From Nephrocerus scutellatus (lineage: Eukaryota > Arthropoda > Insecta > Diptera > Pipunculidae): 64,000 nt of DNA. The DNA is taken from positions 21,380,939 through 21,444,938 of the forward strand of contig OX352766.1 of NCBI GenBank assembly GCA_947095585.1, given 5' to 3'. The position numbers and the translations under genes were made by a program. The notes beneath the pieces were generated by a model. It was given only the letters and a program-made list of their open reading frames with translations, had not been told where the DNA came from and made no database searches. Shown here piece by piece: positions 1-11,089 of the stretch (its first letter is position 1; each line of letters begins with the position of its first letter).

Positions 1-360
1 ATATTTGTATATATATTTGTGCCTAACTAGCTCTGGAACGCCTTGACCAATTTCAACCAAACTTGGTATACATATTATTTACTATGTGGAATCAAACACC
101 GATGTTAGTGTTGATTTTATGGTTTTCGGGGTCGCTGGGTTGAATGGTGATGGTAAGACAGCTCTAGGGGGATGGGGTCGATAACGGATGCAGGGGGGGG
201 GGGGTGACCGATGTTAGTGTCGATTCTATGGTTTTCGGGGTCGCTGAGTTGAATGGTGATGGTAAGACAGCTCTAGGGTGATGGGGTCGATAGCTGAGGG
301 GGGGAAGACTGATATTAGTGTAAGATAGTATTAGTATTAGAGTCGATTCTATAGTTTTCG
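1..360. repeat. Short tandem repeat, ~109-bp period, related to the 21/25-kb inverted repeat
   Basis: Two clear units start at about 99 and 208, each carrying the motif GGTTTTCGGGGTCGCTG followed by a G-rich run. A third, shorter and diverged unit starts near 307. The opening 60 bases (a GGAACGCCTTGACCAATTT-like stretch, then TTGGTATACAT) align in order with 25291-25340 inside the right arm of the inverted repeat. The TTTTTGGGATCGCTG motif there at 25436-25450 is a diverged version of the one here. This looks like a diverged copy of the same dispersed family, cut by the window edge. Confidence 0.55.
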
Positions 361-1128
361 GGGTGGATGAAATAAAAAGTTGTGGTTAGAAGGCATTGCC
401 AATACTCCTTCACTTTCATCTATCTAAAGATCAATTGAAACGTTGTATAAAGAATACATTACAGACGTGTCTAATGCGTGCCTAATATTTTTTAAATATG
501 TGAAGAGTTTTTATATTTCTACACAGATAACAACTGTAAAATTTTGTAATACAGTCAACTAAAAGGAAAAATTATAATATTGTAATTACATGTTTTACAT
601 TTCTTGGTAAACACGATGTCATAAAATATATGTATACCTGATGAATTGTCTGTTTTACATATGCTGCTAAAACCCAAATATGTGTAGCTGTCTAAAAAGG
701 AACTATGTAGCACTGCGGCACACATGAACTTTTTTTACCTACTAATTATTTTTTCTACCTTTTGCACATTTTGTATATGTATGGGTATTCTGGTAAAACC
801 CAAATTTGTGCGCTGCAGAACACACGAACTTTATTACCTACTAATTATTTTTACCTACTAATGTATATATACAAATTCAATGTATGTATTTTTAGCATAT
901 GCTGGTAAAAACCAAATAAGAGCAGTCGTGTCAATAAATCCGTACCACTGCAAGACACATGAACACTTATTACTACTAATTACTTTTACCTTATAATGTA
1001 TACATACATATTTATTCATCCCTTCCTTATATTGAGGATAATTATTGTAAGAATTGTGTATATAAACACAAATCTGTTAAATATAAAAACAGTTCTTAAA
1101 TATAATTCAAGTGTGCTACAATAAATGT
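361..1128. other. AT-rich stretch with degenerate ~125-bp repeats
   Basis: No gene is supported here. Between about 650 and 1010 three degenerate copies of a unit follow each other: GCTGGTAAAACCCAAAT, then a CACTGC...ACACATGAAC stretch, then TACCTACTAATTATTTTT. They may be the upstream part of the Helitron that follows or an independent old repeat. Confidence 0.4.
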
Positions 1129-1421
1129 GGGCACCGTGGCTCAGTAGAAGTGCACATGGCTGCTGAGCAGGAGGTTCAGGTTCGAATTCCAGTGCCACCA
1201 AAAGTATTTTTCACGGTGTTCCATCTCTCGCGAATGGGTGACAAACGTTCCGAGAGTAATACCTTGTCACGGAAAGCTTCTCAATTCGCCGTTCGGATCC
1301 GGCCTTAAATTATAGGTCCCTTCCATTTGTGTCTAAAAATTAACATGCGCAGCACAAATGGTCGCGAGAAGTTAGGCCTTGGACCGCAATGGTCTGTCGC
1401 GCCGAACATTGTTATTATTAC
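1129..1421 (+). mobile_element. tRNA-derived SINE, copy 1
   Basis: The head looks like a tRNA gene: a GTGGCTCAGTAGAAGTGC A-box-like stretch, then GGTTCGAATTCC as B box, the two internal RNA polymerase III promoter elements. The body contains CTCGCGAATGGGTGACAAACG, GTTCGGATCCGGCC and AATGGTCTGTCGCGCC, and the 3' end is a TTA-rich tail. The same order is seen at 38507-38798, 53445-53707, and in reverse at 51930-52228, 53110-53281 and 7781-7915. The flanks CTACAATAAAT and TTACAACAAAT may be a worn target duplication. Not a functional tRNA gene, because the head is diverged and fused to the SINE body. Confidence 0.85.
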
Positions 1422-1670
1422 AACAAATACGCAATTATATTGAAGTTTAAAAATAAAGTTACTGATATCAATTTTTGTACTTTCAACTTTGTGAGTGTGT
1501 ATTTTACTCATTTAAAATAAAGTTGATTCCTTTTTTGTTTTTGTAAAGGGTTTATATTTTTACACGGATGTAAGTACATTATAATTTTTAAATTTCTTTT
1601 TTTTCTGTTGTTTATAATTTTTTTTATTTTTAAATTCCATTGTTCAGTTAGAGTGTGCCTTTTTTTAAAA

Positions 1671-4600
1671 ATGCCGCCAAGGAAACGTAAAGGGATTGGC
1701 CAAGTGCAAGCAAAGGCTAAACAAATTAAACAACAGCGAAGACAAGAAACACCAGAGGAAACTAATAGAAGACTTGCGACGCAGCGCGATATAGCTACTA
1801 CATCTAGAGCTTCGGAGACCGGACAACAGCGTGAGGCCCGACTAGATGATCTGAGAGATAGAGCTACTACGTCTAGAGCTTCAGATACCGAACAACTTCG
1901 TGAAGCCCGACTAGATGATCTGAGAGATAGAGCTACTACATCTAGAGCTATAGAGACAAGACAAAAGCGTGAAGCCCGACTAGAGGATCAAAGAGAAAGA
2001 ACGACTACATCTATAGCTGCAGAGACCGGACAACAGAGTGAAGCCAGACTAGATGATCTGAGAAATAGAGCTACTACATCTAGAGCTTCAGAGACCGGAC
2101 AACAGCGTGAAGCCCGACTAGAGGATCAGAGAGAAAGAGCTACTACATTCAGAGCTTTAGAGACAGTACAACAGCGGGGGACCCGAGTGCAGGAAATGAG
2201 GCATAGAAGCAGACGATTACGGACTGCAGAACAATTGAGCTTAGCATTGGAAGGATTTCACTATGATCCACACATAGACTACTCACAGTATGAAAGTGTT
2301 CGGAAAAATGGAAATGGTTTGTAGTTACTGTCAAGCAAGAAAGTTTAAATCAGAGTCACCTGGTATTTGCTGCAAAAATGGAAAAGTGAAACTCTTTCCA
2401 TTAAAATCACCACCACAAGAACTTTTGAGTTACACATAAGGAGCCACGTCGGAGTCAAAGCATTTTCTCTGTAACATCACAAAATACAATTCATGTTTCC
2501 AAATGACATCGTTCGGCGCCACAACAGTTATTTATCAGCCCGGATTACCATCAACATTTACGGTGCAAGGACAGATTTACCATAAGGCGGGATCGCTGCT
2601 TCCGCTACCAGATCAACCACCAAGATTTCTACAATTATATTTAATTGGAAACGAACAAATGGAAACTGACCAGAGGTGTACCTATATATCTGGAACAAGA
2701 CGTCCGATAGTGTCAAACTTACAGAAAATGTTTCATGAGCACAATGATCTGATTAAAACTTTTAAAACGTCATTGGAACGTATGCCAACGGATGAATATA
2801 AAGTTGTCATAAGAGCAGACCGAAGACCAGCAGGCGAACACGAACGCCGCTTCAATGCTCCTCAGGTAGATGAAGTCGCGGTGGTTATATCAGGTGATGA
2901 GTTTGATCAACGGGATATCGTAATTCAACGAAGAAGCGTATCATTGCAGCGCATTTCACACAAACACATCGATCTTATGATGGTCTCCAGTACGCAGTGA
3001 TGTTTCCCCGTGGTGAAGATGGATATCACTTTAATCTGAGGCAGGTCAGCCCAACGACAGGTAACACAACTAGCAAAAAAGTTTCAGCGATGGATTTCTA
3101 TGCATACAGACTAATGGTTCGAGAGGAACAGAACCACATATTAAACTGCAGAGACAATTGTTTCATCAATTCATCGTTGATATGTATGCAAAAATCGAAA
3201 GTGAGCGTCTTCTTTACATTCGTCTAAATCAACGTAAACTGAGAGTTGAAGAATATATTCACCTGAGAGATGCAGTGGTAAATGACGTTAATGTTGAAAA
3301 TCGTGGTGCCTTTGTCATACTACCAGCTACGTTTACAGGCAGTCCCAGACACATGCACGAATACACGCAAGATGCTATGACGTACGTAAGGACGTACGGA
3401 AGGCCAGATTTATTTATCACCTTCACGTGTAATCCGGCTTGGAAAGAGATCAAGGAGATGCTTACCAATGGTCAATTACCGAATGAGCGCCACGACTTGA
3501 TTGAGAGAGTATTCAAACAGAAGCAGTTGAAACTAATTGAAATTATAACAAAGAGTCATGTCTTTGGAGTGCCAAGATGCTGGATGTACACGATTGAATG
3601 GCAAAAGCGAGGACTGCCACACTCACACAATTTAATCTGGTTAGCGGAAAAAATTCATCCCACAAAAATCGATGACGTTATATCGGCTGAGTTGCCTGAC
3701 CCAACAAAAGATCCTGAACTTTTGGAAGTGATTAAGAAAAACATGATTCATGGACCATGTGGAAATCTTAATCCCAATTCGCCGTGTATGAAGAATGGAG
3801 AGTGTACCAAAAAGTACTCAAGAAAACTGCTTAAAGAGACACAAACAGGAAATGAATGGTTATCCTTTATATAGACGGCGTGCTCCAGAGGATGGAGGGA
3901 TCACGACGAAAGTAAAGAAAGGCAATAATACAGAAATAGAAATCGATAATAGGTGGGTTGTCCCATTGCTGTCAAAAATGTTTCAGGCACACATTAACGT
4001 AGAGTATTGTAACAGTGTGAAGTCGATTAAATACGTGTGCAAGTATGTCAACAAAGGTAGTGATCGGCATAAGCAACGAACGAGCAAACGATGAAGTGAT
4101 GCGTTATCAGTTGGGAAGGTACATTAGTAGCAACGAAGCAGTTTGGCGAATACTTGGATTTACGATTCACGAAAGACACCCTACTGTTATTCATCTCAGC
4201 GTCCATTTAGAAAATGGTCAGAGAGTTTATTTCACAACAGAGAGTGCCCGTGCAGTGGTTGATCAGCCACCAAACATAATATTAACAGCATTTTTTCAAC
4301 TCTGTCAGCAGGATCCTTTCGCAAAGACTTTGTTGTATCCTGAAATACCTCGATATTACACATGGAGTCAATCGAGAAAAGTTTTCTATAGAAGAAAAGT
4401 TCGACTGCCTGTTCCTGGACATGATGCAGTAGCGAGTGACGCTTTGGGTCGAGTGTACACAGTTCACCCCAATAACGCCGAATGTTATTTCTTAAGGATG
4501 CTTCTTCACACAATTCGAGGACCAAGATCTTTCGCAGAACTAAGAACAGTAAACGGAGAAGTATGCCAGACATTTAGAGAAGCCTGTCAGAAATTGGCTT

Positions 4601-4968
4601 TACTGGAAGGAGACCAGCACTGGGATCTTACATGGCAAGAAGCCGAAATGATCTCTCTTCCAGAGCAAATAAGAAATTTGTTTGCTATAATATTAACTAC
4701 ATGCAGTCCATCGAATCCAAATACTTTATGGGAAAAATATAAGGAAGCCCTAAGTGAGGATATACTTGCAAAAGTCCGTAGAGATTGTCCGACATTAGAA
4801 ATCACGTTTGGTCCGGACATTTACAACAAAACTTTGATTATCCTTGAGGACAAATGTATGTCGATGATCAATAAAACATTACTGCAGCTAGGCCTACCTG
4901 CACCAAAACGAGACCGCCAAGACGTACTTCACGCAGATTACATAATACCGAAGAGTAAATTCATGTAA
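1671..4968 (+). pseudogene. Helitron Rep (HUH endonuclease) pseudogene, helicase missing
   Basis: Remnant of the Helitron replication initiator, which nicks single-stranded DNA for rolling-circle transposition. The ATG at 1671 opens a basic N-terminus with about six 23-residue repeats (1790-2200), followed by a small Cys-rich segment with CSYC and ICC (2309-2440). The Helitron-like N-terminal domain runs through 2503-3874 in several frames. The HUH motif is seen as GLPHSHNLIWL at 3611-3640, and the two-tyrosine motif as KYVCKYVNKG near 4029-4058. The Rep tail continues to the stop at 4968. Frame changes occur near 2310, 2450-2500, 3000, 3130-3160, 3850 and 4050. The PIF1-type helicase that normally follows is absent; a dispersed repeat begins right at 4966. 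Dead copy; family assignment is firm. Confidence 0.88.
1790..2200 (+). repeat. 69-bp coding tandem repeats (23-residue units) in Helitron N-terminus
   Basis: About six in-frame units of 69 bp encode 23-residue repeats of the form ATTSRA-x-ET-x-QQ-REARL-x-D-x-R-x-R. Unit length and the Arg/Glu pattern match the STPR type (four 23-residue repeats in the silkworm DNA-binding protein FMBP-1), and similar ETPE/REARL repeats occur in other Helitron N-termini. A DNA-contacting role is inference. Confidence 0.6.
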
Positions 4969-5440
4969 ATTCTCTAATAGGAGATGGGTATGTGTTAACA
5001 TTTGAAGAAAATCAAGCTAATTCTTAAAAAATTTATATGGGCACCCCTTGGGCCTCATGGCCCGTTCACTCCAAAAACTTTACAAAAAGTTTTGTCCATC
5101 GAAGATACAGAGGTGTATAAAATTTGAAGAAAATCGGGTTAATTCTTTTGGAAACTTTTTATGGTGCCCCACGACCCCGGCCACAAAGTTTTTGGCAAAA
5201 AGAGTTGTCCATCGGAGATACACACGTATGTAAAATTTAAAAAAAATCTGGTTAATTTTTTTAAATCTCTGTCTGTCTGTCTGTGTCTAGTCTACAGCCC
5301 AGACGGTTGAACTTGTGATGATGAAAATTCATATTTAAGCTTTTTACATAAATTGTGAAGGGCCAGATGTTTTTTTTACGGAAATCTGACAAACGGAAGT
5401 GACAGTTTACTTAGGACAGTTTTTCGGGTTTTTGCAAATA
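4966..5440 (-). repeat. Dispersed ~120-bp-unit repeat family, fragment 1
   Basis: Abuts the end of the Helitron Rep fragment. The unit recurs through the window: a GGAGATACACATGTGT-like start, a TTTGAAGAAAATCGGG core, then TATGGGCACCCC..GGGCC and ACAAAAAGTTTTGTCCATC. About three units lie here, then a TCTG microsatellite (5265-5286) and a CAGTTTTTCGGGTTTTTGC motif that returns at 55144. Orientation is opposite to the copies at 43.6 and 56.7 kb. No coding capacity is seen. Confidence 0.7.
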
Positions 5441-5569
5441 ACTCTGTTAGGTGCAAAAGAAATTTAAACAAAAAAATAAATAAAAGCAAAAAAAAAATTT
5501 TAAAAAAAGTTTAATATACATTTACCGAAGATTCCGGCCCCGTCCGTAACAGAAAGTCGTTCTGTGCCC
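5441..5569. other. A-rich spacer
   Basis: Poly-A-rich interval between two oppositely oriented fragments of the ~120-bp-unit family. Nothing else recognised. Confidence 0.5.
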
Positions 5570-5830
5570 ACACCTCCATTTTTAAATTCTCTATATTAAC
5601 TTCACTTGCCCGTGGCGGCTGGCTGGCTGGCACACCAAATCTTGCGATTAATTTTTAACCCACTTCCCAAGCCCGATTTTATTGAAATTTTGCACACATG
5701 TGTATTTCCGGAGACAACACATTCTATTAATATTTGACGGGCCGCGGGGTCGGGGGGCTTCCATACAAAATTTTTAAAAAATGTACCCGATTTTCTTCAA
5801 ATTTTATACGCATGTGAGTTACATATACGA
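5570..5830 (+). repeat. Dispersed ~120-bp-unit repeat family, fragment 2 (left terminus)
   Basis: Starts with AAATTCTCTATATTAACTTC and CTTGCCCGTGG, then a GGCTGGCTGG run, CCCACTTCCCAAGCCCGATT, and about one and a half internal units. The same left end recurs at 41587, 43586, 45330 and 56714, so it is a true family terminus. Confidence 0.7.
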
Positions 5831-6249
5831 ACCCTGCTAGATATTCAAACCTGACAAAATCGAAGAATTCATAAAAACAATAAGTAAATAATAAAACTGT
5901 AAATCTATTGCATCAGCAAAATTAACAGTGGATGGGAAATGCATCCACAAAGTAAAACATTTAACAATTCCATGAATTGTTGACGAATGGAATAATTTCA
6001 TAAATACTTTAATTGTAACGGCATTTCCGCTCCGGTTTGACTTAAGACATTTTTCATTTATCCAGACAGTTTTCCTGGAATTGTTTTTGACTAAATACTT
6101 ACAGGTAAAAGTGGCGTCCGGTCACACCATAAAATTTAAAGGGAATTGTTTTGAAGAATAATGGATTAATAAATTGCAAGTTGGCAATTTATTGAACCAA
6201 TCAGAATTATGCTGATGAAATAGATCAGAAATACAAAGTAATATGAAAA
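5831..6249. other. AT-rich unique sequence, no gene seen
   Basis: No ORF or repeat recognised. The stretch separates two fragments of the ~120-bp-unit family. Confidence 0.4.
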
Positions 6250-7270
6250 GACAATTAAGATTGTAAATTTAGTCTTAGTTTCTCCGTTAAGAGTAGATGT
6301 TGTAAAATAAAGAACTTTGCAAATAAAAATAAAGTTGTTTTTAGAAAGAAACCAAATTGTGTTTTTTTACCAAATAACGTAATCCGGTTATATGAATTGT
6401 GTGTATCCGATGGACAAAACTTTTTGTAAATTTTTTGAAGCGATCGGGCCCCGGGGTCGGGGGCTCCCATACAAATTTGTTTTTAATTATCAATTTTTAA
6501 CGCACTTCCCAAAGCCCGATTTTCCTGAAATTTTGTACACATGTGTATTTCCGGTAAAAATACTTTCTTTTAAAATTTGGAAGTAATCGGGCCCCGGGTT
6601 TGTGGGGCTCCCATACAAATTTAAAATAAGAATTACCCGATTTTTTTCAAATTGTACACACATGTGTATACCCAATAAGCAATACTTTTTCTAAAATTTG
6701 GTAGTGATCGGGTCCCGGGTTCGGCCCCTATACATCATATAATGGCATCAGATACCGTCGTACTTTAATGACTGTGAGCGGTGTGTGCTGCGCAGTCGGC
6801 TGCGCTGCTTGGTTTTGGTGGTGGAGAGAGAGAGAGAAATCTTAGCTCACGCACAAATGAACCCAGCAAATGAAACGAGACATAAATGTTTTATGCTTAC
6901 TTCAACTTACTTACTTATTTATTGAATCGTATTTTTATTGATGTCGTTTTCTGTTGTCGATATCAACTTACAGATAGAACAACAAGTTTTCACAATATTC
7001 TGTCATTTCGCGTTTTCATAAATAAGTTCAAAGCAGTCAAAGAGTTCTCAAGAAAATTGCTCAGAGTATGAGCGTGCTCTAAGTGCTCAGAATAAAACGA
7101 TCTGAGCATTTTCAAATTTGACATCTGATGTCAAATGTCTCTTTCGATGATTTTCTCCTACAATAAAAAAAAATGACCCAGGATCAATTTCCCATATCAA
7201 TTTCTGCGATTAGAGAATTTTGATGAAAAATTTTAATTTTTATGGGTGGTTTTTTTTTAAATTTATTTTG
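6250..7270 (+). repeat. Dispersed ~120-bp-unit repeat family, long copy with right end
   Basis: Contains internal units (6390-6730), a GCGCAGTCGGCTGCGCTGC segment with a GAGAGAGAGA run (6780-6840), GCACAAATGAACCCAGCAAA (6850-6870), AGTATGAGCGTGCTCTAAGTG (7065-7085) and a right end rich in AATTTTAATTTTTATGGG. The same order is found at 43584-44440 and inverted at 55670-56420. Together these define a non-coding element of roughly 0.9-1 kb. The superfamily cannot be named from sequence. Confidence 0.7.
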
Positions 7271-7780
7271 CACTTAACAGATTTTTCCTGAGTGCTATAC
7301 TTTGTAACGAAGTTAATTTAAACACTTAAAATTATTACGTTACAAACCATATGTCTAAAATATTTACATATCAAATATAGTATTAAGCATAGCAAAGCCA
7401 TTATAAGTATACATGACCAATACACTATACGGCGTCAAGCACACCAAACAAGTAGGCAAGGTACCAAGCACACTGCACAGCGACAGTAGCACAACAGTGG
7501 CACCTTCGCTCGGAAATCGAACGATTTCCGATTCCCACGGTCGTCCGAGGCCAACCGAGAAATTCATTTTTTTCTGGTACAAAAGTACTTCTGTCGCGCA
7601 CCATGTCTAAATAAAGATATAGTAAGAATAATAGGAATAATAAGAACAATAATAACAATAATAAAAATTGATAAAAGAAAGAATTGTACGCATACGAGCG
7701 AAGCACGTATACGAACAATATATTATTCAATAGCTGGGGAGATAAAATTCCCAGCAATTTGAAAAAGTAAAGAAATGATT
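7271..7780. other. Unassigned sequence with AAT-rich microsatellite
   Basis: No gene supported. The GC-richer patch 7430-7610 (CTCGGAAATCGAACGATTTCCG palindrome, then TGTCGCGCACCATG) resembles an LTR edge, but I see no second copy. An AATAAT-type run occupies 7620-7680. Confidence 0.35.
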
Positions 7781-7915
7781 TAATAATAATAATAATAATA
7801 TTCGGCGCGACAGACCATTGCGGTCCAAGGCTTCTCGCAACCATTCGTGTTGAGCATGTATATTTTTGCACACAAATGGAAGGGACCTACAATTTAAAGC
7901 CGGATCCGAACGGCG
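7781..7915 (-). mobile_element. tRNA-derived SINE, copy 2 (truncated, no tRNA head)
   Basis: Reverse-strand 3' portion of the family: AAT-repeat tail, CGGCGCGACAGACCATTGCGG, the GGAAGGGACCTA block and GCCGGATCCGAACGGCG. It stops before the tRNA-like head, as expected of a 5'-truncated retrotransposed copy. Confidence 0.75.
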
Positions 7916-8360
7916 AAAAAAAATTACATGGGGCGCGAAAAACACAATTGGTTGGGAGTGGATAAGAGTAATTCCGTCTGATAAAGACATCGATATTATC
8001 TCCCAGTGGTAAACACTCCTGTTTTGAAATTGTCGTGCTTAAAAGTGTTGATGCTATTGAACTTTTAAGCATTACAGAGGAATCGTGCTGTTCTACAAAG
8101 AACGCCCCCCGTGAGTTCCGCAATACCTCACCCTTACTTTCAAGTACGCAGCCATCAGTTGTTGATTGCTTAAGCAACTCACTCTTCCTTTCAAGTACGC
8201 AGCCCACAGTTGTTGATTCCTTTGCAACTGTTGGCCGCTGCTTCGAGCCGAGCTGTTCATAACGAACGCCCTCCGAGTGCTCACTCTTCCTTTCAAGTAT
8301 GCAGCCCACAGTTGTTGATTGCTTTTGCAACTATAGGTAGCTACTTCCAGCCATACCGTT
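7916..8360. repeat. Unassigned sequence with ~55-100-bp imperfect repeats
   Basis: Three copies of a stretch with TTTCAAGTACGCAGCC, ACAGTTGTTGATTGCTT and GCAACT occur at about 8136, 8192 and 8293, flanked by two versions of GAACGCCCYCCG. No coding assignment. It ends exactly at the left LTR. Confidence 0.5.
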
Positions 8361-11018
8361 TGTAATGGACTACGGGACTGTTGACGTTAAGACGTCCGTC
8401 ACCTGGGAGGCATGGTAGGACCGGGCGCACGCGTTCATTACGGCCGTGCTCGTCGGCAACCGGGGGGGGGATCTTGGTCCTCACATGCCTTCCGCCATTT
8501 GCACAAATAATTTCGCGTGCTGCGGTGAATACCAAAAAAAAAGAAACAAAACCTACTTTCATGATAGATAGAGAGAGGGAGAGAGAGACAGAGAGAGGGA
8601 AAATAAACCAATTGTATCGTAAACCGGATGACCTGATGCGGATCGTCGGTGGAAATCGCGGCCACCTGGGCTCGACCACCTTCTTCACCCTCCCATCCTT
8701 GGGACCCCGATGTAGTCGGATCCCCCTTTTCGGAAGTGGGTCAATCCCACATCCCTTTTACCGGGATCACCCCTGCCGGAGAGTTGAGTTTAGTTAATTC
8801 CCCTTTTGTTTATTCCTGTTTAGGTCCATTTTCAAATAAAATAAGAACCCCTTTAAAATATAAAAAAAAACCCAATTCAATTTGCAGTAATGTTTACATC
8901 AAATTTATAAAAATTTATTTCAACAATTAAATGGCCTTAGAGGAAAAAAACTTACTTCAGATTATCACTCAAACATTTACAAACAAACCAAAATTCATTT
9001 TTATCTTCATTGTGATAATCGTCGCCCAAAGGGTCTAAATTCGATCAAACAAAAAAAACTTCGATTCATTTTAATCGATCAAAATCAATTACTACTAAAC
9101 TTAAATTTAAATTTTTAATAATTGAAGGTGAGGACCAAAGGGGTCGAAATTGTATCATTGAAGGAAAGTAATTAAAAGAAATTTAAAATCCTTTAATTAA
9201 TCTATTATTTACAAACAAAAAAAAATTATTTTCTGTAGTTGTCATTTGTCTGGGGAGCGGATTTAAATTATGCACCCGAACTGGTTCAGCGACCAATATC
9301 ATCCCTAGTCACCCTGTTGTCTGGTGCTAGAGGCACCATGAACCATAGAGAGAAACAAAAGAAATATAAATTGTTCCACTTACTTGTACATCCAAGCGAC
9401 GTCGGCAGCGCTGTCGATGACGATGAATTCTAATTAGGCTGAAACAACAATGCAAGTTATTAAGCGGATGGGCCAATTTAAAGTCCTTCCCCTTCAAAAT
9501 TTACCAATTAACAAATTTTTTACTTTCGAATTAATAATAAAAAAAATGTATTGTGTCCAATAGTAGTACGTAGTAGTTGCTGTAAAGATGAATGTAGTTT
9601 CCGCAGGAATAGTAGTAGTAGTAGACGCGATGGTAGGAGTAAGTTCCACCGATTTAATAGTAGTAGTGTTGGTGTCCATTCTGCCGTGATCTAAGGTCCA
9701 GAGCCTTCGACTGGAACCCAAATCGACGCAAAATTCCCTTATCGAAATTTTTACTCGGGAATTCCGTTCATCGGGTTCGTTTTTCTCTCCATTTTATTAG
9801 GCACAAAGTTTGAAATAGGTGAATAACGAACATCGCTGTCGCAGTTGCTGGGTTGAAAATGCCATAGACTTTGGCGATGGCCGACGTAAGAGGAAACAAA
9901 AACGCAGCTCCTCCAATGATACGAGTACTTCATGTAGAGTTCAGGACGATGCGGGAAAATGTAGGGCTCCGAAGTGGAATTCAGAAAGGAAATCTCCGAG
10001 CCGGTGGAAGCCAAAGGAAAAAAAAAATCCTACGGGTGTTTGGGCTTGCAATCCACGAAGCGGAATTTAATCACTGGCAACCGAGATACTGCTTACGGTT
10101 TCCTCACAGAGTAGTCACACGAAAACAGCACCTGAAGAACTTATGCGTTGGAGATTTTATTTTTTTCCTCATCTCTAGGGCAATTATTCTGGCCAGAGGG
10201 TAATTCCTTGCATTTGCCACGCGTCTTGCCGTAGCGGAACTATATCCCAAAATGGCGAACTATTCGGCACAGAACAAAAAGAAATCGAAAGTTCATAGGT
10301 AGGAAAAAAAATTCGAGGCGACTAGCCAAAGCCTTTTCTCCTTTTTTTTCCTTTTTATCACCACTAATAAGCCGATATTTCGCGTTTCTAACTTTATTTA
10401 TAAGATTTAATAATATTTCCGACAACGGCACCACAAAATGGAAAAGACTTGACTTTTTGCTCTGGTAGTACCCGCAAAACAAAACCCGACCACATCCGTC
10501 CAACTTGACGGCCAAAATCCAACTCCCTTTCTCAGGCAAAGTTTCGACGCTCTTTTCTTTGGTTGATCACCAAACGAATGCCCATTACCCCCACTGTCTT
10601 TTGTGCTGCATGCGTGGCAAAAAGGTATTCGTCCAAGCTTAGTACATACACGCGTATGTAAACCTACCATATCACGAAAGGATGGAAGTGTCATGTCTGC
10701 GGCGTAATTGTGAGGGGAGAAGAAAAGATTATCGGATGATTCTCCGGTATCTTTCCAGAGCGATATGATCTTCTCTCTACAGCCAATTCGTAAGCCATTT
10801 ACGTGCGGTTGAAAGGTGTGATATTACCTCTCAACAAATCATACGATATGCTTTCTAGTGGTCAATGCAATTGTTGTTGGGGATTCTTTAAGTTTTCAAA
10901 TGCGTTTAAAGGAGAATGGAAGAACCGGCGAGGGAAAGGGACAAGTGACGGCCGATCGGCTAAAGCGTCGAAACCTGGCAGAGAGCTGCAGGGTGTTTCT
11001 CGTATTCCTACCATTACA
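8361..11018 (-). repeat. 3' LTR of the RING-gag gypsy element (2658 bp)
   Basis: Matches 17958-21065 almost throughout, starting TGTAATGGACTACGG and ending CCTACCATTACA on the plus strand. It includes a GAGAGAGGGAGAG run, the GGGATCTTGGTCC motif shared with 42214-43530, and a TAG-repeat patch near 9610. It has one copy of a ~215-bp unit where the other LTR has three. ORFs within it are not conserved as protein and are ignored. Confidence 0.92.
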
Positions 11019-11089
11019 CAACGAACGATAGGCCGAATTCCACTCAGTGATAAGACATTCTGCCCTATCGTTTGAAAAGGGTAGAAGCT
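11019..11089. other. Junction of pol and 3' LTR, no clear polypurine tract
   Basis: In the element's orientation, the bases just upstream of the 3' LTR contain no long purine run where the plus-strand primer would be expected. Instead CGATAGG and CCTATCG form a potential stem (11025-11068). Confidence 0.45.

Noticed and set aside
1111..1308. ORF across the SINE at 1.1 kb and similar frames at 52.0, 53.0 and 53.6 kb
   Set aside because: They lie within the tRNA-derived SINE, which is non-coding.
4232..4573. 113-codon minus-strand ORF
   Set aside because: Antisense shadow of the Helitron Rep frame.
8381..10694. Several 60-138-codon ORFs in both LTRs
   Set aside because: Frames are on both strands, differ in length between the two LTRs and show no domain. 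Treated as chance frames in LTR sequence.
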